Assembly (NCBI RefSeq): GCF_002563695.1
Contig: NZ_PDJI01000004.1
Span: forward strand, 3,658,001 to 3,722,000
Source: Georgenia soli
GTDB taxonomy: Bacteria; Actinomycetota; Actinomycetes; Actinomycetales; Actinomycetaceae
Length of the DNA: 64,000 bases
Direction: 5' to 3'
Below, one piece after another: positions 41,752 through 50,427 of the stretch (position 1 is its first letter; each line of letters begins with the position of its first letter). The translations under genes and the position numbers were made by a program. The notes beneath the pieces are model-generated. The model did not search any database. It had not been told where the DNA came from and was given only the letters and a program-made list of their open reading frames with translations.

Positions 41752-41854
41752 CCGACCACCCCCGGTCACCTCCCTCTCCCCAGCTCTCCCGCCGGTCCCC
41801 GCCCGGGCCACGGACATGCTGGACAATCGTTCGTAAGTCTGTTCGAATGAGCGC

Positions 41855-42886
41855 ATGCGTTGGGAGGCCCGCGAGCTCGGTGGCACCGACCCGGCGGCGC
41901 TCCTGCCGCTGGCGGGCCTGGTCCGTACCGTCCGGACGCCGGACTTCGCCGGGGTCACGTTCCACGAGGTGCTGTGCCGCAGTGCGCTGAACCGCGTGCC
42001 GGCCGCCTCCTCCATGCCGTTCGCCTGGACGATCAACCCCACCCGCGGGTGCCTGCACCGCTGCACCTACTGCTTCGCCCGACGCACCCACGAGTATCTC
42101 GACCTGGACCCGGGCAAGGACTTCGACACCCAGATCGTCGTCAAGACGAACATCGCCGAGGTGCTGCGCAAGGAGCTGGCCCGCGCGTCCTGGAAGCACG
42201 AGCACGTCGCGCTCGGCACCAACTCCGACCCGTACATGCGGGCCGAGGGCCGCTACCGGCTGATGCCCGGCATCATCGCGGCGCTGGCCGAGTCCGGCAC
42301 GCCGTTCTCCATCCTCACCAAGGGGCCGCTGCTGAGGCGGGACCTGCCGCTCCTCGTCGAGGCCGCCCGCACGGTGGACGTGTCCGTCGCGGTCTCGCTC
42401 GCGCTGGTCGACCCCGAGCTGCAGCAGCGCCTCGAGCCGGGTACCCCGACGCCCCGGGCGCGTCTGGACCTCGTCCGCGCCATCACCGACGCCGGGCTGG
42501 AGTGCTCCGTCCTCGCCATGCCGATCCTGCCGTGGCTGACCGACTCGGAGGAGCAGCTGGACTCCCTCTACGCGGCTCTCGCCGACGCCGGAGCCTCCGA
42601 CGTCACCGCGGGTGCGCTCCACCTCCGCCCCGGCGCGCGCGAGTGGTTCCTCGCCTGGCTGGGCCGTGAGCACCCCGCCCTCCTGCCGCGGTACCGGCGC
42701 CTCTACGCGGGTGGCTCCTACGCGCCGGCCGACTACCGCAAGTGGCTCGGCGAACGCACCGGGCGGGTCCGCCGTCGGCACGGGTTCGACCGACGGCCGC
42801 CTCGACGCTGGGCCCGGTCGCCGGAGCCGGTGCCGACGGCGGCTCCGCCCGCGGCGCTCGAGCCCGCGCAGCTGGCCCTGTTCTGA
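41855..42886 (+). CDS. Radical SAM protein, Rv2578c type
   Basis: 343-residue radical SAM enzyme. The 4Fe-4S motif C-x3-C-x2-C is in GCLHRCTYCFARRTHEYLD; GTNSDPYM and SILTKGPLLRRDLPLL are typical of the SplB-like/Rv2578c group. It would cleave S-adenosylmethionine to a 5'-deoxyadenosyl radical; substrate unknown, with DNA-repair-like relatives (spore photoproduct lyase group). The last 50 residues are Arg/Pro-rich. The opening MRWEARELG matches actinobacterial homologues. Convergent with the GT2 gene. Confidence 0.88.
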   Translation: MRWEARELGGTDPAALLPLAGLVRTVRTPDFAGVTFHEVLCRSALNRVPAASSMPFAWTINPTRGCLHRCTYCFARRTHEYLDLDPGKDFDTQIVVKTNIAEVLRKELARASWKHEHVALGTNSDPYMRAEGRYRLMPGIIAALAESGTPFSILTKGPLLRRDLPLLVEAARTVDVSVAVSLALVDPELQQRLEPGTPTPRARLDLVRAITDAGLECSVLAMPILPWLTDSEEQLDSLYAALADAGASDVTAGALHLRPGAREWFLAWLGREHPALLPRYRRLYAGGSYAPADYRKWLGERTGRVRRRHGFDRRPPRRWARSPEPVPTAAPPAALEPAQLALF

Positions 42887-42923
42887 GGATCGCGCCCGGG
42901 ATCGCCCGCGCCGCGGTGGCCCG

Positions 42924-43823
42924 CTACTCGTACCGGCGCGCGGTGGACCGGCGCTGGTCGGTCTCCAGCGCCCGGAAGCGCGCCTCGGCGTGGGCGGGCA
43001 GCACCCGTCTTTCCCGCAGGACCCACGGCAGCCCGCGTGCGGCCGCCAGGACGCCCGCGGCCGTCGCCCGGCTGATGCGGAGCTGCCGCAGGACGACGGC
43101 GGTCCGGCGCAGCGCAGCCGGCAGCGGGCGCCGGAGCCAGGTGAACCACAGCGTGTTGCGTACGCCGTCACGTAGGCGTTTCGCGGAGTCCCGGACCCTG
43201 GAGGCGGCGTGGTGGACCGTCAGGTCCTCGAGGTAGCACAGCTCCCACCCGGCGGCGGCGAGATCGGCCGCCAGCAGCTCCTCCTCGCCGCCGAGCCAGA
43301 GCCGCGGGTGGAAGCCGCCCACTGCCTGGAACGCGTCGCGGCGCAGGACGGACGCCCCCGCGAGGAAGCTGCCGAGCGCCGGACCGGGCAGCCCGGGCCG
43401 CCCCTGCACGGGCGAGTCGCGCAGCTCCGCGACGATGGGGTCCTCACGCCCGCCCGGCTCGACGACGATCCGGGCGGTGAGCACCGCGACGTCCGGGTGG
43501 GCGTCCAGCACGTCGGCGGCGCGGGCGAGGCTGCCCGGTTCCCACCAGGTGTCGTCGTCGCAGAACGCGACGTACGGCGTGTCCAGCCGCGCGACGCCCA
43601 CGTTGCGGCCGAGGGCGCCGAGGTTGGTGCGGCTGGCGACCAGCTCCACCCACGGGTGGTCGCGGCGGACGGTCTCGGCGGTGCCGTCTGCGGAGCCGTT
43701 GTCGACGACGACCACGCGTGGGGCCTCGGGCAGCTGGCGGAGGCGGTGGAGGGTGCGGTCGAGCTCCGTGCGGCGGTTGTGCGTGATGACGACGACGCCG
43801 GTGCGAGTGTCGGGGGAAACCAT
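42924..43823 (-). CDS. Glycosyltransferase family 2
   Basis: 299-residue GT-A fold enzyme: VVVITHNRRTELDRTL at the N-terminus, VVVDNGSADGT, and the metal-binding AFCDDDTWWEPGSL (D-x-D type). GSFLAGASVLRRDAFQAVGGFHP and GGEEELLAADL are typical for rhamnosyl-like GT2 enzymes that build surface glycans. No membrane segment. Single gene; substrate unknown. The ATG has GGAGG only 1 bp away, so initiation spacing is odd. Confidence 0.85.
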   Translation of the reverse strand: MVSPDTRTGVVVITHNRRTELDRTLHRLRQLPEAPRVVVVDNGSADGTAETVRRDHPWVELVASRTNLGALGRNVGVARLDTPYVAFCDDDTWWEPGSLARAADVLDAHPDVAVLTARIVVEPGGREDPIVAELRDSPVQGRPGLPGPALGSFLAGASVLRRDAFQAVGGFHPRLWLGGEEELLAADLAAAGWELCYLEDLTVHHAASRVRDSAKRLRDGVRNTLWFTWLRRPLPAALRRTAVVLRQLRISRATAAGVLAAARGLPWVLRERRVLPAHAEARFRALETDQRRSTARRYE

Positions 43824-43983
43824 GCCTCCATTCCATCGCGGGTGGAGCGCCTCGGCACTCCTGGGCCCGGGGCAGCGCCCGGACCCGAGGTTGCGGTCGA
43901 CGCGCGGCCGGTGGGAGCCGCTGCCTAGCGTGGACGGACGCGCGGCGACCGCCACGCACCCGACGACGATGTGGGGAACCGAG

Positions 43984-44634
43984 ATGTCTCTTCTTGGCCG
44001 CGCCGCAACCGGCGCAGGAACACTGATCGCCGCCGTCCTCCTGGCGGCCTCCCCGGCCTCGGCCGCACCGTCCGAGCAGGACACCACCTGGATGGTCGCT
44101 GCCCACCAGAGCAACCTCGCGGAGATCGCCGCGGGCACGGCCGCCCAGGAACAGGCGGCGAGCGAGGACGTCCGGCAGATGGGTGCCATGCTCATCGCCG
44201 ACCACCAGAAGCTGGACGCCGACCTGACCGCGGCGGCGCAGCAGCTCGGCGTGCAGCTGCCCGACGCGCCGTCGCCGGAGCAGCAGGCCGCGCTGGCGGA
44301 GGTGAAGGCCAAGCAGGGGGAGGCCTTCGACACCGCATGGATCGCCTCCCAGGTCGAGGGTCACCGGATGACCATCGCAGCGACCGAGCAGGAGATCGCC
44401 CAGGGCGAGGACGCGACGGTCGTCGGCCTGGCCCGTGCGGCGACACCCGTGGTCCAGGGACACCTGGACCATCTGATGCAGCTGTCCGGTGCGCACGGCG
44501 TCCCCGGCGCTGTTCCCGGTGGCATCGCCGAGTCGCCCGGTCCGCTCGCCGGGGTCCTGATCACGGTGGGACTCGCGGCGCTGGCCGGATCGCTGCTGCT
44601 GGCGGCGCGCAGGCCCGCCCGGGCGCGCGCCTGA
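43984..44634 (+). CDS. Secreted DUF4142 protein with C-terminal membrane segment
   Basis: 216 residues: signal peptide (residues 1-31, GRAATGAGTLIAAVLLAASPASA), a DUF4142 ferritin-like helical domain (MVAAHQSNLAEIAAGTAAQEQAASEDVRQMGAMLIADHQKLD, HLDHLMQL) and a C-terminal hydrophobic helix with Arg-rich end (VLITVGLAALAGSLLLAARR). The end looks like a sortase-substrate tail, yet no LPxTG stands before it (sequence ESPGPLAG). A class F sortase gene follows 7 bp downstream. Function of DUF4142 is unknown; some link it to envelope stress. Confidence 0.82.
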   Translation: MSLLGRAATGAGTLIAAVLLAASPASAAPSEQDTTWMVAAHQSNLAEIAAGTAAQEQAASEDVRQMGAMLIADHQKLDADLTAAAQQLGVQLPDAPSPEQQAALAEVKAKQGEAFDTAWIASQVEGHRMTIAATEQEIAQGEDATVVGLARAATPVVQGHLDHLMQLSGAHGVPGAVPGGIAESPGPLAGVLITVGLAALAGSLLLAARRPARARA

Positions 44635-44641
44635 GCCGGAG

Positions 44642-45334
44642 GTGAGCGGCAGCCGGACGGTCTCGTCGGGGCGAGGCTGGAGCCTGGTCCTGGGAGTGGT
44701 GGGCGCAGTCCTCGTGCTCGTCGGCACGCTGCTCCTCGTCCGGCCCCAGGTGGTGGGGGCGCGGCCGTTCGAGGTCGCGACCCCGACCTCGCCGGCCGGT
44801 CCGGCGGTCCTGGTCGGCGACGCCGAGTACCGGGCGGGCGAGGTGCCGGCGGCCGTCGCCGTGGCTCCACTCTCTCCGGTCCCGCCCGGCAGGCTCGAGT
44901 TCCCGTCCGTCGGCGTGGACGCCGAGGTGGTCCCCGTCGGGGTGCTCCCGTCGGGTGACCTCCAGCTTCCGGAGGACCCTGCGCGGGTCGGCTGGTGGGC
45001 CGGCGGCGCCCTGCCCGGCGAGTCGCGGGGCACGGTGGTGCTTGCCGGGCACATGGACGGCCTGCGACGCAGCGGCGCGATGAGCGCCCTGCTGAGCGTG
45101 GAGGAGAACGACGTCGTGCGCGTCGAGGACCTGCGCGGCCGCGTCCACGAGTACCGCGTCGTCGCGCGACGTCTCTCGCCCCGGCAGAGCCTGGACCCCG
45201 CTCTGTTCGCCACAGACGGGAGCCACCGCCTCGTGCTCATCACCTGCGGAGGCACGTTCGACGCCGATGCCGGTCGCTACACCGACAACATCGTGGTGGT
45301 CGCCGAACCGGTGCTCACCGAAAGGCGCCCCTGA
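44642..45334 (+). CDS. Class F sortase
   Basis: 230-residue membrane-anchored transpeptidase: an N-terminal TM helix (SLVLGVVGAVLVLVGTLLLV), then the sortase barrel starting RLEFPSVGVDAEVVPVG. Catalytic residues are in VVLAGHMDG (His), VLITCGG (Cys) and GRYTDNIVVVA (Arg). Class F sortases of actinobacteria join surface proteins to the wall or act on unknown tails. GTG start. With the DUF4142 gene upstream it forms a two-gene unit. Confidence 0.88.
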   Translation: MSGSRTVSSGRGWSLVLGVVGAVLVLVGTLLLVRPQVVGARPFEVATPTSPAGPAVLVGDAEYRAGEVPAAVAVAPLSPVPPGRLEFPSVGVDAEVVPVGVLPSGDLQLPEDPARVGWWAGGALPGESRGTVVLAGHMDGLRRSGAMSALLSVEENDVVRVEDLRGRVHEYRVVARRLSPRQSLDPALFATDGSHRLVLITCGGTFDADAGRYTDNIVVVAEPVLTERRP

Positions 45335-45368
45335 ACCCGGGGGCGTTCCTACGACGAAGGAGAGAGTT

Positions 45369-45926
45369 GTGGAGAACAGCAACACCGTGGTTCGAAGCAT
45401 GCACGACCTCGGGCTCGCCGCCTGGTTCGGCGGCTCGCTCATGGGAGCCGTGGGCCTCAACGGTGCCGCGTCCCACGCGACCGACCCCACGGAACGTCTC
45501 ACCCTCGCCTCGAAGGGCTGGGGCATGTGGGCGCCTGTCAACGCTGCTGCGATCGGCGCCCACGTCGTCGGCAGCCTCGGACTCATCGCCGCGAACAAGA
45601 GCAGGCTGGCGGTCCAGCCGGGCGCGCAGGTCAACACGATGGTGAAAGCGGCCCTGACGGTTGTCGCCGCCGGGGTGACCGCCTACAGCGGAGTGCTCGG
45701 GGCCAAGGTCGGCAAGCTCGCCAAGGAGGGCGAGGGCGGGGAGGGTGCCACCGAGCCGCAGCCGACCTCGTCGAAGAAGCTGAGCGCGGCGCAGACCCAG
45801 CTGAAGGCGCTGCAGTGGGCGATCCCCGTGCTCACCGGGACCCTCGTCGTGCTCGGGGCCCAGCAGGGCGAGCAGCAGAGGTACGAGCCACCGGCCTCGC
45901 GGTGGTGGTCGCGCGGGCGGGTCTGA
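45369..45926 (+). CDS. Membrane protein, hypothetical
   Basis: 185 residues with four hydrophobic segments (LGLAAWFGGSLMGAVGLNGA, VNAAAIGAHVVGSLGLIAA, ALTVVAAGVTAYSGVLGA, ALQWAIPVLTGTLVVLGAQ). MHDLGLAAWFGGSLMGAVGLN recurs in many actinobacterial membrane proteins of unknown role. AAGGAGAG precedes the GTG by 6 bp. It lies 34 bp after the sortase gene and ends before a strong terminator, so DUF4142, sortase and this gene may be one transcript. Confidence 0.7.
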   Translation: MENSNTVVRSMHDLGLAAWFGGSLMGAVGLNGAASHATDPTERLTLASKGWGMWAPVNAAAIGAHVVGSLGLIAANKSRLAVQPGAQVNTMVKAALTVVAAGVTAYSGVLGAKVGKLAKEGEGGEGATEPQPTSSKKLSAAQTQLKALQWAIPVLTGTLVVLGAQQGEQQRYEPPASRWWSRGRV

Positions 45927-45966
45927 CCGGCTGACGCCCGCACCGTCCACGACGGCCGCGCGAGCC

Positions 45967-46005
45967 GCGCGGGGTGGTCCGGCGAGCCGCCGGGCCACCC
46001 CGCGC
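45967..46005. terminator. Terminator hairpin between convergent genes
   Basis: 17-bp stem with one G-U pair (GCGCGGGGTGGTCCGGC against GCCGGGCCACCCCGCGC) and a 5-base loop, 40 bp after the membrane protein stop and 29 bp from the GT4 stop. Confidence 0.78.
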
Positions 46006-46034
46006 CGCGCCTCAGGTCTGCTGCTTGGCGAGCC

Positions 46035-47237
46035 TCAGGCCTGCTGCTCGAGGGTGAGCCGGACCGGCCGAGCGCTGCCCCGGGCGTGCTCGACGGCGCT
46101 CTGGCGCGCCGCGGCGGCCATCGTCTTGTCCGTCGCCGTCACCGGACGCATGCCCGCGGCGACCGGAGTGCGGGTGCGGGCGCCGGGAGCGCGGTGGGTC
46201 GCCGTGCGGCCCGTGACGTCGCGGTAGACCTCCTCGTAGCGTGCCGCCATCACCTGCGGCGTGAAGCGGTCCACCACCTCCTGCCGGCACCGGAACGGGT
46301 CGATGTCGCCGACGGCGTCGAGCGCGGCGGGCAGGTCCTCCAGCCGGTCGCGGATGAGGCCCGTGACGCCGTCGGTCACGATCTCCGGAGCCGCACCCCG
46401 CGGCATCGTGACCACCGGGGTCCCGGACGCCAGAGCCTCGACCATCACCATCCCGAACGGCTCTTCCCACTGCAGCGGGAAGAGGAGGCAGCGTGCCGCG
46501 GCCAGGGCGTCACGCTTGTCCTGCCCGCCGATCTCGCCCAGCCACTCCACGCCGGCGCCAAGACGCGGCCGGATCTCCTGCTCGAAGTAGGCCTTCTCCG
46601 ACGGTTCGCTGCACTTGGCCGCCAGCTTGATCCCGCGTCCGGCCTCGCGGGCCGCGTCGATCGCCAGGTGCATGCCCTTGTCGGGCGTGCACCGGCCGAG
46701 GAACAGCACCCAGTCCTCCTTCTGCGCGCGGAAGTCGAGGTCCGCCGGGTCGACGGCGTTGTGCACGGTCCCCGCCCAGGCGAGATCCGGGGCGAAGCCG
46801 CGCTGCGCCTCCGAGATGGCGACCAGGTGGGCCGTGTCGCCGAGGCGGCGGTAGTAGGTGCCGGGCTCGCCGATGACCGGGCCGTGGACGGTCGCCACGG
46901 TCGGCGTCGCGCGGCCGCGTGCCTGCAGCGGTCCGAGCAGCGTGTGGTCGTGCACCACGTCGACGTGCAGGTGGTCGAGGATCTCCGCCGCGGCCGCCGC
47001 GTGGACGGCCTCGGGCAGCGGCTCTCCCAGGCGCTCCGCCTGCGGCTCGGAGTAGGTCCGCCGGAAGCGGGCCTTGGTGCCGTTGCGGCCGGCGCCGATC
47101 ATGGTGACCTCGTGACCGCGGTCGACCAGGGCGTCGATGAGCTTGGCCACCACCACCTCGATGCCGCCGTAGCCGCGCGGGGGCAGCTCGTAGAACGGCG
47201 GGACGACCATGGCGATGCGAAGGGGGGACTGGGGCAC
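46035..47237 (-). CDS. Glycosyltransferase family 4
   Basis: 400-residue GT-B enzyme. The N-terminal domain has MVVPPFYELPPRGYGGIEVVV and VVHDHTLLG; the C-terminal domain has VLFLGRCTPDKGMHLAID and the sugar-nucleotide site LFPLQWEEPFGMVMVEALASGTPVV (E-x7-E). Likely builds a trehalose-, glycan- or lipid-linked sugar. GTG 47237 is chosen because AAGGAG lies 7 bases ahead; the frame is open further upstream through tandem repeats. The C-terminal 60 residues are Arg/Ala/Thr-rich and non-conserved. Confidence 0.87.
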   Translation of the reverse strand: MPQSPLRIAMVVPPFYELPPRGYGGIEVVVAKLIDALVDRGHEVTMIGAGRNGTKARFRRTYSEPQAERLGEPLPEAVHAAAAAEILDHLHVDVVHDHTLLGPLQARGRATPTVATVHGPVIGEPGTYYRRLGDTAHLVAISEAQRGFAPDLAWAGTVHNAVDPADLDFRAQKEDWVLFLGRCTPDKGMHLAIDAAREAGRGIKLAAKCSEPSEKAYFEQEIRPRLGAGVEWLGEIGGQDKRDALAAARCLLFPLQWEEPFGMVMVEALASGTPVVTMPRGAAPEIVTDGVTGLIRDRLEDLPAALDAVGDIDPFRCRQEVVDRFTPQVMAARYEEVYRDVTGRTATHRAPGARTRTPVAAGMRPVTATDKTMAAAARQSAVEHARGSARPVRLTLEQQA

Positions 47238-47287
47238 GAGGGCTCCTTTCGGTAGGGCGGCGCGCGGGAGTGCGGCAGCCGCGTCGG

Positions 47288-47370
47288 GTACGCAGGTGTG
47301 TGGGGACGCGGGTGCGTCGGGACGCAGGTACGTCATGGACGGAGGTGCGCCGAGGACGCAGCTGCGTCGG
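47288..47370. repeat. Five tandem 16-17-bp repeats
   Basis: Units begin at 47288, 47305, 47321, 47338 and 47355 with consensus GACGCAGGTGCGTCGG. Each contains a dyad; unit five has the perfect 14-bp palindrome GACGCAGCTGCGTC. The array lies 50-135 bp upstream of the GT4 start. Confidence 0.7.
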
Positions 47371-47395
47371 GACGACGGCGGACGTGCCGTCGGGG

Positions 47396-47421
47396 GCGGC
47401 GTCACCTGGCGGTGACGCCGC
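47396..47421 (-). terminator. Hairpin 3' of the glucosidase gene
   Basis: Perfect 11-bp stem GCGGCGTCACC/GGTGACGCCGC with a 4-base loop, 127 bp after the glucosidase stop. A possible terminator, though distant. Confidence 0.45.
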
Positions 47422-47547
47422 GTCGCCGCTCCGTGCCCGGCCCGGGCCGAGGACGGCCCGGGGGCGGACCGACCGGAGGCTCCGGGACGAAGCTCGGCGA
47501 CGGTGTCGCCCCCGGACGCCCGGCCGCAGAGGGCGTGGAGTCCGGCG

Positions 47548-49764
47548 TCAGGCCGGTCCGGCCGCCTCGTTGGCGGGTCGGGTCGTCTCGGTGGCGGGGC
47601 CGGCGACTGCTGCGGCGGGCGGGTCGTCGTCGACCAGCCCGGCGTAGCAGTGCGGGCAGGTGCCGGTGCTGAGCGTCACGTCGTCGGGAAGGGGACTCAC
47701 GGTGGCGACGCCGTCGTGCACCTCGACGTCGATCTCCCCGCCGGCGAACGGGAGCCCGCGCAGGCTCAGGGGCTGCAGCTCCGCGGGCAGGGTCGGCGCG
47801 AGGCCGACGTGGTGGTGGGGCAGGCACGGCTCAGCCCCGAGGAGCACGCGCAGCAGCTCGACAGGGGCGGCCGACGCCCAGGCCTGCGGGGAGCAGGCTG
47901 CCGGGTAGGGCACGGGGCGGCCGTACTCCGAGCGGTCGAACCCGCACATCAGCTCGGGCAGGCGCCCGCCCAGGACGGCGGCGGCGTCGAGGACGGCCCG
48001 GGTCACCTGCGTGGCGTGGTCGACGAAGCCGTAACGGCGCAGGCCGGCCGCGATGATGGCGTTGTCGTGCGGCCAGACGGAGCCGTTGTGGTAGCTCATC
48101 GGGTTGTACGCGCCCATCGACCTCGCGAGGGTGCGCACCCCCCAGCCGCTGAACAGGTCGGGGGAGAGGAGGTGGTCGGCCACCTGGCGGGCGCGGTGCG
48201 GCGGGACGACGCCGGTCCACAGGGCGTGGCCCATGTTCGAGGCGAGGGAGTCGACCGGCCGCTTCTCGCCGTCGAGCGCGAGGGCGTACCACCCGCGCCC
48301 CGGCAGCCAGAAGGTCTCGTCGAAGCTCTGCCGGAACCGCTCCGCGCGGGCGCGCCACCGGGCGGCGGCCGGCTCGTCGTCCTCGAGCGCCTCGGCGAGC
48401 AGGGCTCGGGCCAGGTAGGCGCCGTAGACGTAGGCCTGCACCTCGACGAGGGCGATCGGCCCCTCGGGGATGCGGCCGTCGGCGTCGGTGACACCGTCGA
48501 ACGAGTCCTTCCAGCCCTGGTTGACCAGGCCGCGGTCGGTGGTGCGGCGGTACTCCACGAACCCGTCGCCGTCGCCGTCGCCGTACCTCTCGACCCACTC
48601 CAGCGCGCGGTCGACGTGCGGCAGCAGGGCCCGGACGCGTGAGGGGTCGGCGCCCCAGCGGACCAGCTCGCCGACCAGCATGACGAAGAGGGGGGTGGCG
48701 TCGGCCGTGCCGTAGTAGACGTTGCCGCCGAGGGCGTCCTCCGCGTCGACGCCGAAGCGCAGCTCGTGGGGGATGCGGCCGGGCTGCTCCTCGGTCACCG
48801 GGTCGACGGCGCTGCCCTGGTGACGGGCCAGCGCCTCCGCCGTGCCGAGGGCGAGCGAGGGGTTGATGGCCAGCGTCATCAACGCCGTGAGGATCGAGTC
48901 GCGGCCGAAGAGGGCCATGAACCACGGCGCGCCCGCGGCCACCGCCACGGAGTCCGGGTGGGCGGGGTCGTCGATGCGCAGGGACTCCAGGTCGCGGCTG
49001 CTCGTGCGCAGCGTGTGCGCCAGCACCGGGTCCGGCAGCGAGAGGCTGGGTGTCTCGTCGCGCCACGCGGTGCGCCGGACCTGCGGGGCCGTGCGCTCGA
49101 CGGGCTGGTCCTCGGGGAACGCCTGCGGCAGGGCCTCGCCGTCGTCCACCGGGGTGAGGCGCACGGAGGTGCGCCAGGTGCCGCGTGGCGGGACCACCAC
49201 CCGGAAGCTCAGCGTGTCCGCGGAGATCCTGGCGTCGGGGGCGGAGACGACGACCTCCCGGGTGTGGTCCTGCCAGCGCCGGCCCAGCCGCAGCTCGTGG
49301 TCGTCGTAGCGGATGGAGTGGTCGCCGCGGCTGGTGACCTGCCCCTGCTTGACCTCGAACAGGTCGCCGAAGTCGGAGCCCACGTGCAGCGTCAGGAGGA
49401 ACGCCGCCGTCTCGCGGCCGAGGTTGCGCACCACGAGGTCCTCGCGCATGCCGGTGGAGACGAAGCGGTGGCGCTCCACCAGGATGGTCGAGTCGGCCAG
49501 GCCGGCGCGCGGCCGGCCGCGTCCGACGTACGTGGCCCGGTAGGTCTCGTCGGCGAGCACGGTCAGCGGCTCGACGGGTTCGCCGTCCACGCGCAGCTCC
49601 CACCGGGAGAGCACACGGGTGTCGCGGACGAAGAGCCCGTGCACGCCGCCGGGCGAGATGTCTCCGACGGCGTCGGAGATGCAGAAGGACGACCCCTCGA
49701 TCAGGGTCACCGCGCCCGCCGCGAGGCCGTCCGGCGAGCCGGCAAAGTTCCACGCCTGCGTCAT
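47548..49764 (-). CDS. Glycogen debranching-type amylo-alpha-1,6-glucosidase
   Basis: 738-residue GH63/GH133-like glycosidase. The N-terminal domain (GDISPGGVHGLFVRDTRVLSRWEL) is the GDE_N_bis domain; the (alpha/alpha)6 catalytic domain has APWFMALFGRDSILTAL, NQGWKDSFDG and SYHNGSVWPHDNAI, where acidic residues act. Such enzymes occur beside trehalose or glucosylglycerate genes and hydrolyse alpha-1,6 or glucosylated compatible solutes. GGAGGTGG lies 5 bp ahead of ATG 49764. A Pro/Ala/Thr-rich tail and a CPHCYAG segment end the protein. Neighbour of the GT4 gene, possibly the same pathway. Confidence 0.87.
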   Translation of the reverse strand: MTQAWNFAGSPDGLAAGAVTLIEGSSFCISDAVGDISPGGVHGLFVRDTRVLSRWELRVDGEPVEPLTVLADETYRATYVGRGRPRAGLADSTILVERHRFVSTGMREDLVVRNLGRETAAFLLTLHVGSDFGDLFEVKQGQVTSRGDHSIRYDDHELRLGRRWQDHTREVVVSAPDARISADTLSFRVVVPPRGTWRTSVRLTPVDDGEALPQAFPEDQPVERTAPQVRRTAWRDETPSLSLPDPVLAHTLRTSSRDLESLRIDDPAHPDSVAVAAGAPWFMALFGRDSILTALMTLAINPSLALGTAEALARHQGSAVDPVTEEQPGRIPHELRFGVDAEDALGGNVYYGTADATPLFVMLVGELVRWGADPSRVRALLPHVDRALEWVERYGDGDGDGFVEYRRTTDRGLVNQGWKDSFDGVTDADGRIPEGPIALVEVQAYVYGAYLARALLAEALEDDEPAAARWRARAERFRQSFDETFWLPGRGWYALALDGEKRPVDSLASNMGHALWTGVVPPHRARQVADHLLSPDLFSGWGVRTLARSMGAYNPMSYHNGSVWPHDNAIIAAGLRRYGFVDHATQVTRAVLDAAAVLGGRLPELMCGFDRSEYGRPVPYPAACSPQAWASAAPVELLRVLLGAEPCLPHHHVGLAPTLPAELQPLSLRGLPFAGGEIDVEVHDGVATVSPLPDDVTLSTGTCPHCYAGLVDDDPPAAAVAGPATETTRPANEAAGPA

Positions 49765-50040
49765 CAACCACCTCCGGTGCACACGTCCGCCGGGCCTCAG
49801 GCCCGCCGCGGGGCCGCGGTGGCGGACAGGCAGGCTGGACGTCCGTGCCGCCGCGGCGTCGGGAAGGGATCTGTCCGAAAGTTTAGCCCACGGGACTCAA
49901 GGACTGGCGGAGGCGCCGTCCGGGCCACGGTCGGCCGGGTGTGCCCGGGGGACGTCTCGGGGGTCACACCTGTTGCGCCCGCCGACATCTCGGACGACGG
50001 TGGGAGCGGTCGGAGCAGGGCTGAGCAGGGAGAGGGAGCG

Positions 50041-50397
50041 GTGGAGAGCGACATGCGCCAGACGTCGGGGGCCTGGACGTTCCGCGACGGGCCGCACGAC
50101 ATCGAGGGCCTCGTCAGCTGGACCGTCGAGGCGCGGGACGGGGAGGTCGGCAAGGTCGACGACGCCTCGCTCGACGCGGGCGAGGGCGCGATCGTCGTCG
50201 CCACGGGGCCGGTCCTGCTCGGCCACATGGTGCTCCTGCCCGCCGGACTGGTCGAGCGGGTGGACCCCGAGCACCGGCGCGTCCACGTCGGTGCCACCCG
50301 GGAGCAGATCGAGAGCTCGCCCCGGCGCCGGACCAGCGTCCGGCTCGACGACGAGGACTTCCGCGCCAGGGTGGCCGCGCACTACGGGCTCTCCTGA
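50041..50397 (+). CDS. PRC-barrel domain protein
   Basis: 118-residue protein with one PRC-barrel: GLVSWTVEARDGEVGKVDDASLDA, then VVATGPVLLGHMVLLPAGLVERVD and EQIESSP. PRC-barrels occur in photosynthetic reaction-centre H subunits, RimM and many stress proteins of unknown function. GTG 50041 follows GGGAG by 4 bp; ATG 50053, 4 codons later, is an equally good start. Convergent with the EF-G-like gene. Confidence 0.75.
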   Translation: MESDMRQTSGAWTFRDGPHDIEGLVSWTVEARDGEVGKVDDASLDAGEGAIVVATGPVLLGHMVLLPAGLVERVDPEHRRVHVGATREQIESSPRRRTSVRLDDEDFRARVAAHYGLS

Positions 50398-50427
50398 CGC
50401 GCCGCCGGGCGCAGGGCCCGGAAGCCG

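Larger units (their letters stand above)
47238..47547. other. Gene-free region with tandem repeats and a hairpin
   Basis: 310 bp between two minus-strand genes. It holds the GT4 ribosome site, a five-unit 16-17-bp tandem array, a GCGGCGTCACC hairpin and then about 120 bp of Gly/Arg-codon-like GC-rich sequence in which I see no gene. Confidence 0.5.

Noticed and set aside
41821-41854. SOS box (TTCG repeats) before the radical SAM gene
   Set aside because: The TTCG elements are direct, not inverted, and do not fit the TCGAAC-N4-GTTCGA pattern.
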